64,000 bases of DNA, from the NCBI GenBank assembly GCA_963070105.1, contig OY718803.1, positions 4,508,507-4,572,506 on the forward strand, read 5' to 3'. The stretch comes from Litomosoides sigmodontis (lineage: Eukaryota > Nematoda > Chromadorea > Rhabditida > Onchocercidae). Below are positions 53,338-64,000 of the stretch, piece by piece. Position 1 is the stretch's first letter; each line of letters begins with the position of its first letter. The notes below the pieces were generated by a model, which was given only the letters and a program-made list of their open reading frames with translations, ran no database searches and had not been told where the DNA came from. The translations under genes were made by a program, and so were the position numbers.

Positions 53338-55308
53338 TCAAAGCAAACATTGCGTTAACGGTGCAGGATACCACAGAGGTGCAGATGCAGCGGGTGCGGG
53401 TGTGATGACATTACAATACGATGATTGCGGTAATGACGTTGTTGCTGATTGCGCATTTGTCCCTTGTTCCTGAGAGTAATACTTCGCAAGAAACCAATTT
53501 TGGAGCTGCAACATTGCGGTAATATCTGTTACAGGTTTTGTTGCGGTATCGTTAACAGTTGATGTGGTGGAATTTTTGTCACCTGTCAAGGCAGAGGAAT
53601 CACACTGGGATACGACAGTTGTGGGTGATGAAATTTCCAAAGTTTTTGATGAAGTGATAGCATTTCGATTTGTTTGCTTCAGTGTTACTCCATAACGTTT
53701 TTTAAAATTGTGCAACCAGTGCTCAGAAAATAAGCAACGAGCAGATTTTGTCGCTTCCTGCAACACTTCAGGGCAAATTTGCAATGCAAGTTCACGGGCT
53801 TGCTGTTGAAGCCAACGATTTGAAATTCGCTCTCCCTTTGACTGCTGCTCTTGCAGTCTTTCGAATAAGACTTTTTCGACACCTGGAAATTGAACTTTAC
53901 GACCTCTGCGTCCTGGTTCCGCACCTGCTTGATTTCTTCGGCATAACCATGGGAATCTTTCATAGAATGCTTGGATTGGTAGTTGACCAGGCTTGTTCAA
54001 TATTTGCTGGACATGTTCTTGAGTTGTCGGGAATGTCCCAGATGAAAGCATGGTGAGCGGATTATCTAGACTCATTTGATCATCCACATCAATGAGAGCT
54101 TCCAAGCTATCGCTGAGAACACTGTCAGTATCTGAATCCATACTCTCATTTTCTGCTGCTTCAGATTTGGTAGGTGACTGCTGCATGGAATTTGCGGCAC
54201 TGTTACCAAATCCGACGGATTCCGTGGAACCTAAACTTCCAGAACTGCTATTACCAGAAGACCAGTCGCGGTTCAGGTTGATTCTGTAGCGCTTTTTGAA
54301 ATTACTCAACCATCGCTCACTAAATTGACACATTCCGGCCAATTCCTGCTCTGAACATTGCTGTTGCGCAAGATTTCGGGCTGTTTCTCGAATCCATCGA
54401 TTTCCTACCTTCTTTCCAGTTCCTAAATGCGCATGATAGAGATGGAATAGTTGTTTTTCAATGTCAGGGAACTGTGGTTTTCGCCCGCTACGACCAGATT
54501 TTAGTGAGCCAGGCCTGGATTGTCGAATTTTGTCGATTTTTTGTAGCCATCCATTGAGCATTGATTTTGTTATCTGAAATTCTTTACAGGTACGATATTT
54601 GTTCTGCCCATTAGTGTAGTAATAATTAATAACCATAAGTTTAAATTCCCGTGGATAAGACATTCGATTTGGTCCGACGGCAGCACCAAATTTAATTGCA
54701 ATCCAATTGGAGTTCAGACTTGGATTTGTGCAAGTTGGCAGAAATTTCAGCTGCTGCTGTTGCTGTGTTTTATTAATGAGCGATTGCTTTCGGGCAGCAG
54801 TCGCTTGACTGAGATCTAGTGGTACTTCTGCGCTTGACTCCAAACTAGGAGTTTTTGTCGTTAGAGTGAACAAACGTGAAGCAATGGGATGTATCGGAGT
54901 TGGTCGATGCAAAACCGTAGTTTTCGGTGAGGTCAATAACTGCACCAGGCTAGAATTATGATTATTCTCAGCATGCAACTGAGAACTTTCCTGAACTAAA
55001 TCATTGGTAGCAGTAGCAGTAGTAGCAGTAGTGGCAGCAGTAGCAGTAGCAGTAGCAGTAGCAGTAGCAGTAGCAGTAGCAGTAGTTGTCGTCGTAGATG
55101 TCGATGGCAAAGGAGTGATGGTTGAAGCAGAAGGAAGCATCGAACAGTGGCTAATGCTTATGCTATGTGAGGTACGGGGTACATCTCTTGCAGTTAAACT
55201 TAAACTGGACGTTTGTGCAGTCAGGCTTGACTGCTGTTGTTGGTAGTGATGATGATGGCGATGTTGTTGTTGCTGTGAGTTGATGGTGGAATATTTGGTC
55301 AAATCCAT
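53338..55308 (-). CDS. DNA-binding protein with Brinker-like and two CENPB-type HTH domains
   Basis: One uninterrupted frame of 656 aa. Residues 1-210 are low complexity (poly-Gln/His, an Ala-Thr repeat near 75-99) and include PLDLSQ at about 161-166, a consensus CtBP co-repressor motif (PxDLS). A Brinker/Psq-like helix-turn-helix spans about 213-262 (YPREFKLMVINYYY, KSMLNGWLQKIDKI). Two CENPB-type HTH domains follow: about 272-338 (GRKPQFPDIEKQLF, ERWLSNFKKRYRI) and about 464-540 (GRKVQFPGVEKVLF, EHWLHNFKKRYGV). No DDE transposase core follows, and the protein ends in an ordinary tail. I infer a nuclear transcription regulator, probably a repressor, derived from a pogo/Tc5-type DNA-binding module. 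The frame is open upstream of the ATG to a tttcag site near 55430, so an extra 5' exon is possible. Confidence 0.85.
   Translation of the reverse strand: MDLTKYSTINSQQQQHRHHHHYQQQQSSLTAQTSSLSLTARDVPRTSHSISISHCSMLPSASTITPLPSTSTTTTTATATATATATATATAATTATTATATNDLVQESSQLHAENNHNSSLVQLLTSPKTTVLHRPTPIHPIASRLFTLTTKTPSLESSAEVPLDLSQATAARKQSLINKTQQQQQLKFLPTCTNPSLNSNWIAIKFGAAVGPNRMSYPREFKLMVINYYYTNGQNKYRTCKEFQITKSMLNGWLQKIDKIRQSRPGSLKSGRSGRKPQFPDIEKQLFHLYHAHLGTGKKVGNRWIRETARNLAQQQCSEQELAGMCQFSERWLSNFKKRYRINLNRDWSSGNSSSGSLGSTESVGFGNSAANSMQQSPTKSEAAENESMDSDTDSVLSDSLEALIDVDDQMSLDNPLTMLSSGTFPTTQEHVQQILNKPGQLPIQAFYERFPWLCRRNQAGAEPGRRGRKVQFPGVEKVLFERLQEQQSKGERISNRWLQQQARELALQICPEVLQEATKSARCLFSEHWLHNFKKRYGVTLKQTNRNAITSSKTLEISSPTTVVSQCDSSALTGDKNSTTSTVNDTATKPVTDITAMLQLQNWFLAKYYSQEQGTNAQSATTSLPQSSYCNVITPAPAASAPLWYPAPLTQCLL
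55037..55086. repeat. (AGTAGC)n repeat inside a coding region
   Basis: About eight hexamer units, coding on the minus strand for an Ala-Thr alternation in the CENPB-domain protein. A degenerate version extends left to about 55008. Confidence 0.85.
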
Positions 55309-57726
55309 AGGATGAATTAGCGATACAAGAAGTAATGGAAATACTAGTGGTAGTAGTTGGTGACGTTCTAAGAAGGCGAAAGTGTGATGGGAACGCTTGG
55401 AGTCGTCGTTGGAGCAACATGGACAAACTGAAATGAAATTTCATTTCAGTTCAAAAGAAGGTGTGTATGTTTTGTAAAGGGGGTATAGGAAGACATCATC
55501 AGACCCCCACCCATCCACCCCGTCCTATCCCGCTCTTCGATGTGCTGCTGTTGACCAAAAGGTCGTTGGCCGGTGGCCCTATTTTCTTCAAATATCCTTC
55601 ACCCCTTTCTTGACTTTGCTATTGTAGAAGAAATTCTTACGGTTGAAAATGACGAGAATGAAAACAGGCGGGGGCTGGGGAGGAGAGCTATAACCCCCAG
55701 GGTCGTCATATGCATCATTGGTATCGAGACGGAATATTTTTATTTGAAGGTCAGCCCCCGATATTCTCGATTACTGCGTCCCATGTCTTAATATTTCGAA
55801 GGGGTGAAGGTACCCGAGGCAAAGCCCACCACACACTACTCCTCCATCAATCAATTCACTTCGGCCATTCAAAGAAGAATGAACAGGAAGACGAAATGTG
55901 TTGTAAAATTTGAGATGCTCCTCTGTTCCGCAACATCATTTGTCGTGTTCACAGAAAGGAACCTGCGGTGTTGCCATGAATTTCACAAAACAAGATGAAA
56001 CCTCCCGCCCCCGACCACTCTTTATACCCCTTCCAGACCCCTCTCCCCGTTTAACCCTTTTCTCCGAAGGGGTGCAAGTTCACGGTCACATGACAAATAA
56101 ACCAGGTACTACTACTACTACGCGAATCTCATTTAATCCACCTTTTCTCCAACTCTCACCATCGCTTACCCTTTGTCATAATAAAATTTCAGTCTGTTTA
56201 TTCAATCCCATTAATCACCTAATTACTTCCTCTTCTTATAACTACAAAACCTTTAGTTATTCTCTATCCCATAATCGAGTTTGAATTCCTGTCCAAATAA
56301 CTTACAAAAATTAATGGAAATCAAATCTCCGGAAAACTGAATTCTGGGACAGTTTATTAACTAGCGGTTTGCACCTCAACTTCCTTATTCACAACTAACC
56401 TTTAAGCTGTTCAATTCTGTTGAAAAGGAGAAGTTGCTAGAAAACATTCAGATAAGATGAGAAGTCATGGAAATCATCGTCAAGTGGACGATAACTCAAA
56501 ACTCTGGAAATTCTAACATTTTATTTATGCAATAGATCTTAAGCGGCAGCAAATTCTTCAGATGAATGCAATCTACACCAAAGATCTAATTCAGAGAACT
56601 GAAATTAAAATACAAGTTTGATGGCGAAACTAAAGCTGTCAGTTCTGTATTAAAAGAGGTTGGTTCAATGGAGATCGGTTAGGTCAGTCAAGTGGTAGTG
56701 AATTTGACCGTCGAAGTGGCCCGATTTTCAAATCTACGAACAGCAATAGAGCAATTTACATGATGGATGTATGACTTCGTCGATGTTCTCATGATCGTGG
56801 AGAAAAGAGGGGGATGTCCCCGACAACGGTCATTGAACCCGCGGAAACTCTCTTCCCTCTCTATCCACTTTCCCTCCCGACATTTTCACCAGTTCGGCGC
56901 GTACCCCCCTGCACCTGGTACTTCTCGGGGTCTCCCACCAGCCATGCAAACGAACGCATCAGCGAAATCTCAACCCTATGAGCGAAGAACAGCACCCATT
57001 CCGATGAAAATAGGGCAATTTTCGGTATTTTCGAACGGCGGCACCAAGCGCTGTGGTGAGTGGACGCACTCTTCTTTGGTGCAATTAAATTTCACCACTC
57101 CCGATCTTTCCTATTGAATACCCCAATGGCGGGGACTTCATGGATATCGTAGTGACGTTTCCTCACTTTTCCATTTGCCTCCAAGTGATATTTTGTCTTC
57201 TTGAATTCCCCCGCTGGCATCCCGAGCAGTACCGAAATCTGACCTCCACAAGGACGAATGCTGCTGTATTCAACAGTCGCTTTTTGCACGCAACGTTGAA
57301 AGTGAATAAACATGAATGCAATGACCAAATACGAACAGAGAGAGATGATAATCGATAGTTACAATAGGCAAGAGACGATTGACCACATACTACGCAAAAT
57401 AGCCTCTCAAAGGGTGCACAATGTCCTGTGTGACAGAGCAGAGCTTGCAGGATACGGAAATCCACTTCAAAATGCACAGGGCTTTCGAAGATAGGCATTG
57501 TTAGCTTCTGTCGGAATCAGCTTCTCGTTTGGTATTTCTCAGAGAGCAGTAAAAGTCGGCACTTCGTCCAGGCTTAGACGTCATTGGCCGAAGAAGCAAG
57601 AACGCACGACACTCGCGGACACTGTTACATCGCCCTCCGGCTATTTGTTCCCCGACCGCCTTCGTGAATTCACTTGGCAGTGGGTTTATTAATAGATTAA
57701 AGTAGTTTCGGTACTTTCTCCCTTCA

Positions 57727-57770
<44 letters not shown>

Positions 57771-57897
57771 GCATATTGTCAGTCCACAACACATCTACTC
57801 TTTTCATTACCCTTGCTCACTGATCACAATTTGCAATGATTCATTTGATATTAAGATTTTATGGTCATCGTCTGAATGTGAAATCTTACAGGGTTGT
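55309..57897. other. Divergent region between the CENPB-domain gene and apr-1
   Basis: It holds both upstream regions. The part 56770-57670 is less AT-rich and has long overlapping open frames on both strands (116 codons plus at 56767-57117; 111 codons minus at 57163-57498). None has a confirmed splice partner. A possible alternative first exon for apr-1 is discussed among the findings. Confidence 0.5.
57731..57767. repeat. (TC)18 microsatellite upstream of apr-1
   Basis: Thirty-seven uninterrupted bases of TC, 130 bases before the apr-1 start codon. Confidence 0.9.
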
Positions 57898-60800
57898 ATG
57901 CTTTCTGGGGAAGGCAGTGAAAGTGCATCCTCTACATCCACGACATATTATGGAAATTGCTTAAATATGGATCCGGACATAGCTGAACGTATCGCTTCAC
58001 TTCTGTCTTCCCTAAGGTAACTACTACAACACATCATCTTATGTAAATCAAATCTCAGTGTTTTCCACTGCTATTGTTAGAAACGTATTGACTGATGATC
58101 GGAATTCTAGGCTTACTTCACTTCGTAACAACGTTCCTCAAGATGGAGAAGATGAGCGTTTGAAGAAAATCCATCGGCAGCTGGAATGGTTGGTGAGTGA
58201 GGAACCCGACGACCATAGGTGAGCTTGGATATCGTTTATTGCTGATTGTGCGAATTGTTGAATTACGTACTAATGAAAGCTGGTAATGTGTTGTGTTGAT
58301 TCCATTCCATTTGGTGAAGATTCTAGACAGGGTTTAATTACGACTGGTGGAATTGTCGCTGGCATGTGAAATCAGACCGAACTGCTTCTCCCTAATCATA
58401 AACGGAGATTTCAAGTTCAAATATTTTTTAAAACCATTATTCTGCAAACATGTGAAAATATCTCACACATAAAGTGATACATTATGTAGGAAAATTAGCT
58501 AGTATTTGAAAGTTACTTAATAGTAATTTCTGCTATCTTGCGAAGATCATTTTGCAACCCTCCAGGCGTCGACGCCTCCGACATATACTGCCAGCAGCTA
58601 ACTGCGTGAGGGAGCAGGTTTTTGCGCTACGACGTTATATGCACTGTGTTAATACTGCTTCCAGTACAAACTATGCAACACATATACATGGGGCATTAAC
58701 AACTATCATGAAAGAATCGTTTGAGGAAGAATACCGCAAATTGGCTACCATAGTTGGTATGAATTTTTATGGAGGGTTATCTTACAGTTTACAGTTGTAA
58801 ATATGTAATATTAATGCAATTCCTGTTATCTCTTCTATCATTTCCACGTCATATCATTTACAGTACATTTTGTAACAGGTGTCCTGGACGCAGTTGCAGA
58901 ACTGTTGATATTTGAAATAGATGCTTTTGACATTGATTGTCCAGTGGAGAATCGTACTATTCGGAAGCTGATAGCGAGTACCTTAACTAATTTAACGTTT
59001 GGAAATGCACAAAGCAAACGTCGTCTCTGTTCGCATCCGAATCTTATAGAATATACTATTAGAATTATAGACGATTCCCACGGTCTTACTCAGGTTTCTG
59101 ATTTTTATGATTTCTGCAACGTGCTACTGTGCATATTTATATTTACATGTCATTGAACTTATCTGTAATCGCTCCCTATGTTATAAATCACGAAAATTTT
59201 TTTAGGTGTATGCTGGTTTATTACGAAATTTGTCATGGATGGCAGATGCACAGATGAGTGCAACATTAGCGCCATCGGTTCCGGCACTTGTGAGAGCATC
59301 ACTACGTGCATATCGGACAGCCGAATCGAAATGTTTGTGCGCTACGCTTTCTGCGCTGTGGAACTTAGCATCACATTCGCGAGATAATAAAAAAGCTCTT
59401 TGTGAAGAGGCAGGCTTTTTAGAAATGCTCATCGAATTGTCAACAAATGATGCACAGCATACGGTATGTCTGAATTCTTTGAATTATAGAAATGAGATTA
59501 GAAGTGTTAATTTCTTCTTTCTGGCTTTTTCACATTTTATATCTATTTTTTTTTATATCTAATGTGGAAATATAAACAAAAATGTTTACCACATTGATTT
59601 ACACAGTGTTTTTTGTTCATATCTCAATTAAAATATTTTACACGCAGTAATTATTCCAAAACATATGCCTAAATCAACTTCAAATATTATTACATCAAAT
59701 TTACGCTAAGTTGGCTTGTTCTTATATTTTATATTGGAAAATATTATTATTCATAGGCACTGGTTGAACCAGCAACTGGTGTTTTGAAGTATGCATCAAT
59801 GTACTTAGCCGTCATAGGAGTAGACCAATATTTATCAACAAGTGCCATCCATATGATGATGCTTCGGCTTATTGACTTGTTAAATAGTCCGTCGTTCACC
59901 GTGATAGGAAATGCTTTGGGGATACTGTCACAGTTGCTTGCCAAGAGTCATCAATTGCGATCTCATGTTGTGTAAGTTTTTTTCGGACACTTGTTTAAAC
60001 ATTTACAGTTTCGTATTAACATTCGTGTACTTATCTCTGTCTTTATATATCTCTATTTCATTCATTTATGTGTATGTGTCATTAGTCTTGTTGCAGTCAT
60101 CATGGTTCCTGCAACAATGTTTCTATTGTACTCAACAACTCTGTCAATTTGCAGACTATCTTGATATTTATTTACAAATTATTTTTGTTTTTAGATTGAA
60201 TCACAGGGCTATGCTGTTATTGAATCATCTTCGAAATTCTACACGTGACGATATCCGCAATCCTGTTAAAATCGTATTGAATTATCTAAATTCATTCGAT
60301 GCTTCTGGGGTTTATGTGCCGACATCGGCTCACCTTCCAGCACACGGTACACCGCAATTCAATTACCACTTCGATGGTAATCTTACCAGTGTTGTATTTT
60401 TTTGAAACGCCGTATATCGTGCAAATTTTTAAGTTAAAGCATGAAATTTTTGCAGGTATGTCATCATCATACGATGGTACAGCTTCAGTTGCTCAATCTT
60501 ACATGGATTCAACACGGCTATTAAAATATCGCTCATCTCATTCTTATGCAGCAAGTGTATTGCCTGGTAACATGGGTAGCACATTAAACACTGAATATTT
60601 TCCTTATTCTTCCCCGTCGTGTGCGTTTACTATGCGACAGGGATTTGCCCCTCGCCCAGGTGATCGTTCACATCATCAAGAACAGTTTGCTTCTCTTCCT
60701 CGGCAATTTTTCCAGAAAAGTAAAATATCAAACGCACCGTTTGTTGGAGGTGATAGTAATGTGTTTCATAAACAAATGCAAGCTGCTACACAGTTTTCTC

Positions 60801-63800
60801 CGTCGTAAGTTTTTGTTTACTTCTTTATGGAATTACTAAAATTTTATAAAGGTTTACGCATACTTTTTTGTTCTGGATAATGCAAGTGATTTGTCCTTTC
60901 TGATCAAGTTTCCATCGGAAATCGTATATAGGTCAGTTTAATAAGATTGGTTTCTCAAACTGATTTCACTTTTGTTTTAGCATCAGCATTATGCGGCATC
61001 CAGAGCAAAAGGATATGAGTACTTCAACTACGACAGCAGGTGGTTTTGCTGTTGCAAGTCCGCAATGTTCTAATCTGTGTAATGAAGAAAATGGCGACGG
61101 TGATGGATTAAGGAGCCTGAACAGGCCTGATGATCCGTCTTTCGAAGTAGAGGATAGTGTACGATGTACACGCTGTACCAGTACACAGTCACTCTCGTCG
61201 CTATTTCCGGTCAATATTTTCCAGAAATTTAGACAGAAATGCTAATTCTGAAGGAGGCAGGCGTGTTTTTGGTAGAACCATTACCACAGCTTACGCAATT
61301 AGAGATTATTTTGCGATTTTAGAATTTGTTGCCAAATCCAAAATCAGTTCTAGTTTTGGAAGGTATTATAATAAAAAAAAACCTCAAATTATTTTATAGA
61401 AAGACCGAAGTGAGAGAGCCTCATCTGTTAATTCTCTCTTATATTCCAGGCACCAAGAAATTGGAGGCGCTAGAACAATGTATTCATTGTGTATTAGTGT
61501 TAGATAATTACTGCTTTCAGTTACCACAGCACATTAGTATTTTCCAAAAGCAATTCATTTGCAGGGTGAAAGAAGCACATGGAACAGTTGTAACAATTCG
61601 GCAGCTGATAGCAACCGCCTTTCTCCAGTTAGTGCTACTGAAATTCCTGATTCTCCCACTCAGTGCGCACCATTAGCTGATTCAACAACACTTTCTGTAC
61701 AAGAATTTGACAGTACTGAAGAGAATGAAATACGGGATGAAGTAAGCATATCAGAGGAAGCGCTGCTTAATGCTTCTAAATCAAATATGATGCAATCAAC
61801 TAATGGAGAAAATAGTTCCATAAGTAAAAGTGTTAAAAATGTAAAAGGTATGGATTCATGTATGGCATGATTTATTTGCTCTTCTGATGCTGTTTCTTTG
61901 TAATATCTAAATGAATTTAGCTAATTTTTGTCCGTTGTGGGCAATATTGTTCAATAGGGAGAGTATTATTGATTGTTAATAGCAATTTTATATTAAATTG
62001 GTCTGCTTGAGTTGTCAATTTTATATTAAATTGATCTGCTTAAGTTGTCATCAAAACATGTTTTTTTGAAGTTGTAATCTCTATCATTTTTTTGTTAAGC
62101 AAAACTTTACCAATGCAGATAAGTGATTTTCTTGACATGTTTCCAAAATGTACAAGTTCAGATTAATATTATACGTTGTTTTCTCAGCAAGTACAGAGCG
62201 AGGAGGTTTATTGGATGATGACTATGGGAGTTTCCTGGGTCGCGCTGATTCTGAATTGTTAAATCAGTCAATTGAATCTGCGATGCCGAAGAGGTACCAC
62301 GATTTTTCAAGATTAGGTTTTTTTGAAAAAGTTTTACGAAAAAAAAGAATAAAAAAAGGTAATACGAAATGCTGCCAGAAGACTTGAGAGTTTTAATCAA
62401 AAAATGACTGTCGTGGAATGGGTCTTCAAATATTCGTTTTAGGGTGGAAATCAACGAAGAATTTCTAGCAGATATGATCGAACGGGCGCAACCAAAACCA
62501 ACCCAACTAAAACAGCGCTGTGGTAGTGGTGGACGTAATTTTTCCAGAGCCTCTACGGCCAGAGCATCAAGTGTAAAAAGTATGCTTGGGAAATTTCTGC
62601 TTAACTTTGATTTCGTTTGTTGTTACTGAATGCATTTTTTATATTAGTCAGTATTTCAGTAGATAACGATGACTTCTTGCTACAAAGCATTGCCAGTGTA
62701 TTGCCGCAGAGTTCTAGTTCCACGCATGATATGTCAGGTGTAGGTTCACCGCCAAAAAAAGCGAGGGCCATGGCGGGCGATACCGCGCGCACGTCAAATG
62801 GCCCTAAACATTCATCTCATGCGGTCCGTTCGAATTCCCAGAGTCCTCTCACGCATAGCTGCACTGTTCTACACACGAAGGAATCAAGGCCAAATGGCGT
62901 AAATCTGAAGACAAAGTTCGAAAATAGAATCACTTCAAATTCTGCTGCACTGTTTCATGCTGCGCTACAAACCTCTTTTGTAGAAAGTCCGAGAACTACG
63001 GAGAAAGTTCGAGATGCCTTAATATTGGTTCATCAAAATGCAAACGAGGTAATCAAATTTTGAATTTCCTTCCTTCAGTTCCTCTATTTCTTTTTCGAAT
63101 AAATAATTTAGGAGAGTGACGCGTTGAGTGAAGACAACTACAGTCCTCTGATGGATAATAATGTGGTAATTGATAAAAATGTACCCCAAGATATTGATGA
63201 GGAATCTCAGGAGGAACAGCTCGTAATCGATTGCAGCGTTGTGTCGGAAACTGTCAAGCAAACTGTGGTAAAGCCGGTGCAGAAAGAAAGGTTTTTTTTG
63301 GATTTTGTAAGCTGTTCTCAGTGGTAGGCATATTTTACAGTTGGTACGACCTCTAAAAGTTAATGAGTTAATGCTAACAGTGGTTCATATCCGCAATTAG
63401 TTCGTGTAATAGTCTTCCCCTCACTTTCTTTGTTTGTCTATAAGAGTCTTCAACGGTATAAAATGCTACAGTTTGTTTTGTTCTTCAGTTTTCATCTTGC
63501 GGCGTTTTTTGATTTTTGATCAAATTAATAGAAGTTAGCTAGTCAACAAGAACTGATATCCATTTGTGATTCAAAGAAATTGAAACATTAATTTTCATTT
63601 TTCAGTTCCTTACAACCTAGCACGTGGAATCGTTTTGGACTGGTTCAGAAAAATGTCGAAAAGCGATTGTGCGAGCAAGAAATTTTTACACTTCCTGCAT
63701 CGCTTAGCAGCTGGAGTTCACGAAACAGCTCTCCCTCTACTCCAGCTATGCCAAGAAGTACTAAATTATTGAATAAATGTCCCAGTATTTCTTTTTGCTT

Positions 63801-63813
63801 AAAGTTTTTATGA
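57898..63813 (+). CDS. apr-1: APR-1 / adenomatous polyposis coli-related protein
   Basis: Fifteen exons join in frame: 57898-58016, 58111-58218, 58566-58756, 58879-59093, 59206-59463, 59757-59971, 60195-60376, 60456-60804, 60981-61209, 61565-61847, 62188-62293, 62443-62579, 62660-63048, 63112-63290 and 63606-63813. The product is 1,055 aa. The armadillo region covers about residues 75-430; typical pieces are RKLIASTLTNLTFGNAQSKR, YAGLLRNLSWMADAQMSATL, KCLCATLSALWNLASHSRDN and LIDLLNSPSFTVIGNALGIL. Around 598-620, FEVEDSVRCTRCTSTQSLSS resembles one APC 20-residue beta-catenin repeat. Later segments are Ser-rich with DDFLLQSIASVLPQ and a basic C-terminus. It scaffolds the beta-catenin destruction complex and acts in Wnt signalling and cortical polarity. 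It is far shorter than vertebrate APC and close to C. elegans APR-1. Confidence 0.94.
61983..62048. repeat. 33-bp tandem duplication in an apr-1 intron
   Basis: Two copies (61983-62015 and 62016-62048) differing at two positions, both G-to-A. It lies in the intron between exons ending 61847 and beginning 62188. Confidence 0.85.
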
Positions 63814-64000
63814 GTGAGTTTGATGATTTCGTAATTTCTACGAGTTAATCGCTGCGGCACATTGTTAAGAGCTAGGTCATTCTATCAAACTTATACTATT
63901 GCTTTACATTTTTTATCGGCTTTACCTTATCGTGCAGTTATAAGCAATTTTTAAGCAGTTTCTTTTTAAATTAGCGTCACTATGTTAATGTTTTTGACAA
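63814..64000. other. 3' flank of apr-1
   Basis: AT-rich sequence after the apr-1 stop codon, running off the window. It is probably the 3' untranslated region. No other feature is seen. Confidence 0.6.

Noticed and set aside
53338..55308. Active DNA transposon
   Set aside because: CENPB-type HTH domains suggested a pogo or Tc5 element, but there is no DDE catalytic domain and no terminal inverted repeats were noticed beside the frame.
58331..58341. Eleven bases identical to the start of the nematode SL1 spliced leader (GGTTTAATTAC)
   Set aside because: The following bases do not continue the leader sequence and no donor site or Sm-type RNA gene follows; it lies in an apr-1 intron and is taken as chance.

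Overview
The window reads as nuclear DNA of a nematode. It is AT-rich and its genes are split into many short exons with GT/AG introns mostly of 50-600 bases. Rejoined exons give clear animal proteins, several with lengths and motifs characteristic of nematodes (a 161-aa troponin C of the PAT-10 type, a PAR-6 and an APC-related APR-1). A spirurid or filarial-type parasite would fit, but this is inferred from general character only; nothing in the sequence fixes the species.

Left part (1-12.6 kb): the N-terminal ~598 codons of a CCAR1 (LST-3-type) gene on the minus strand, cut by the window edge; then, divergently, mRpL55 and DPM1 on the plus strand; then a minus-strand gene for an unrecognised membrane-anchored protein. 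A 5.4-kb gene-poor stretch follows, with a G-quadruplex-type G-run and a GC-rich hairpin patch.

Middle (18-32 kb), all minus strand: par-6 (8 exons, 371 aa), RWDD1 (6 exons, 235 aa) and an ArgE/DapE-like M20 metallopeptidase (8 exons, 359 aa).

32-40.3 kb holds the most striking structure: two 2,071-bp inverted arms (31974-34044 and 38222-40292) with no length difference and, where compared, no base difference except at the inner edge. They enclose 4,177 bp of single-copy DNA containing one complete CLN3/battenin gene (11 exons, 439 aa, minus strand). Each arm carries an identical copy of a small unrecognised spliced gene, so two copies converge on cln-3.

Right part (40-64 kb): pat-10 troponin C (plus) with its ATG alone on the first coding exon; a partial unrecognised gene with three membrane segments (minus); a long low-information stretch with microsatellites; a single-exon 656-aa gene encoding a Brinker-like domain, two CENPB-type helix-turn-helix domains and a PLDLS co-repressor motif but no transposase catalytic core; and a complete 15-exon apr-1/APC gene on the plus strand.

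Several genes belong to shared themes (cell polarity and Wnt signalling: par-6, apr-1; secretory and lysosomal function: DPM1, cln-3), but there is no sign of operons: intergenic gaps are about 0.6 kb or more. All exon models were assembled by reading splice sites and keeping frame; no alignment program or database was used.
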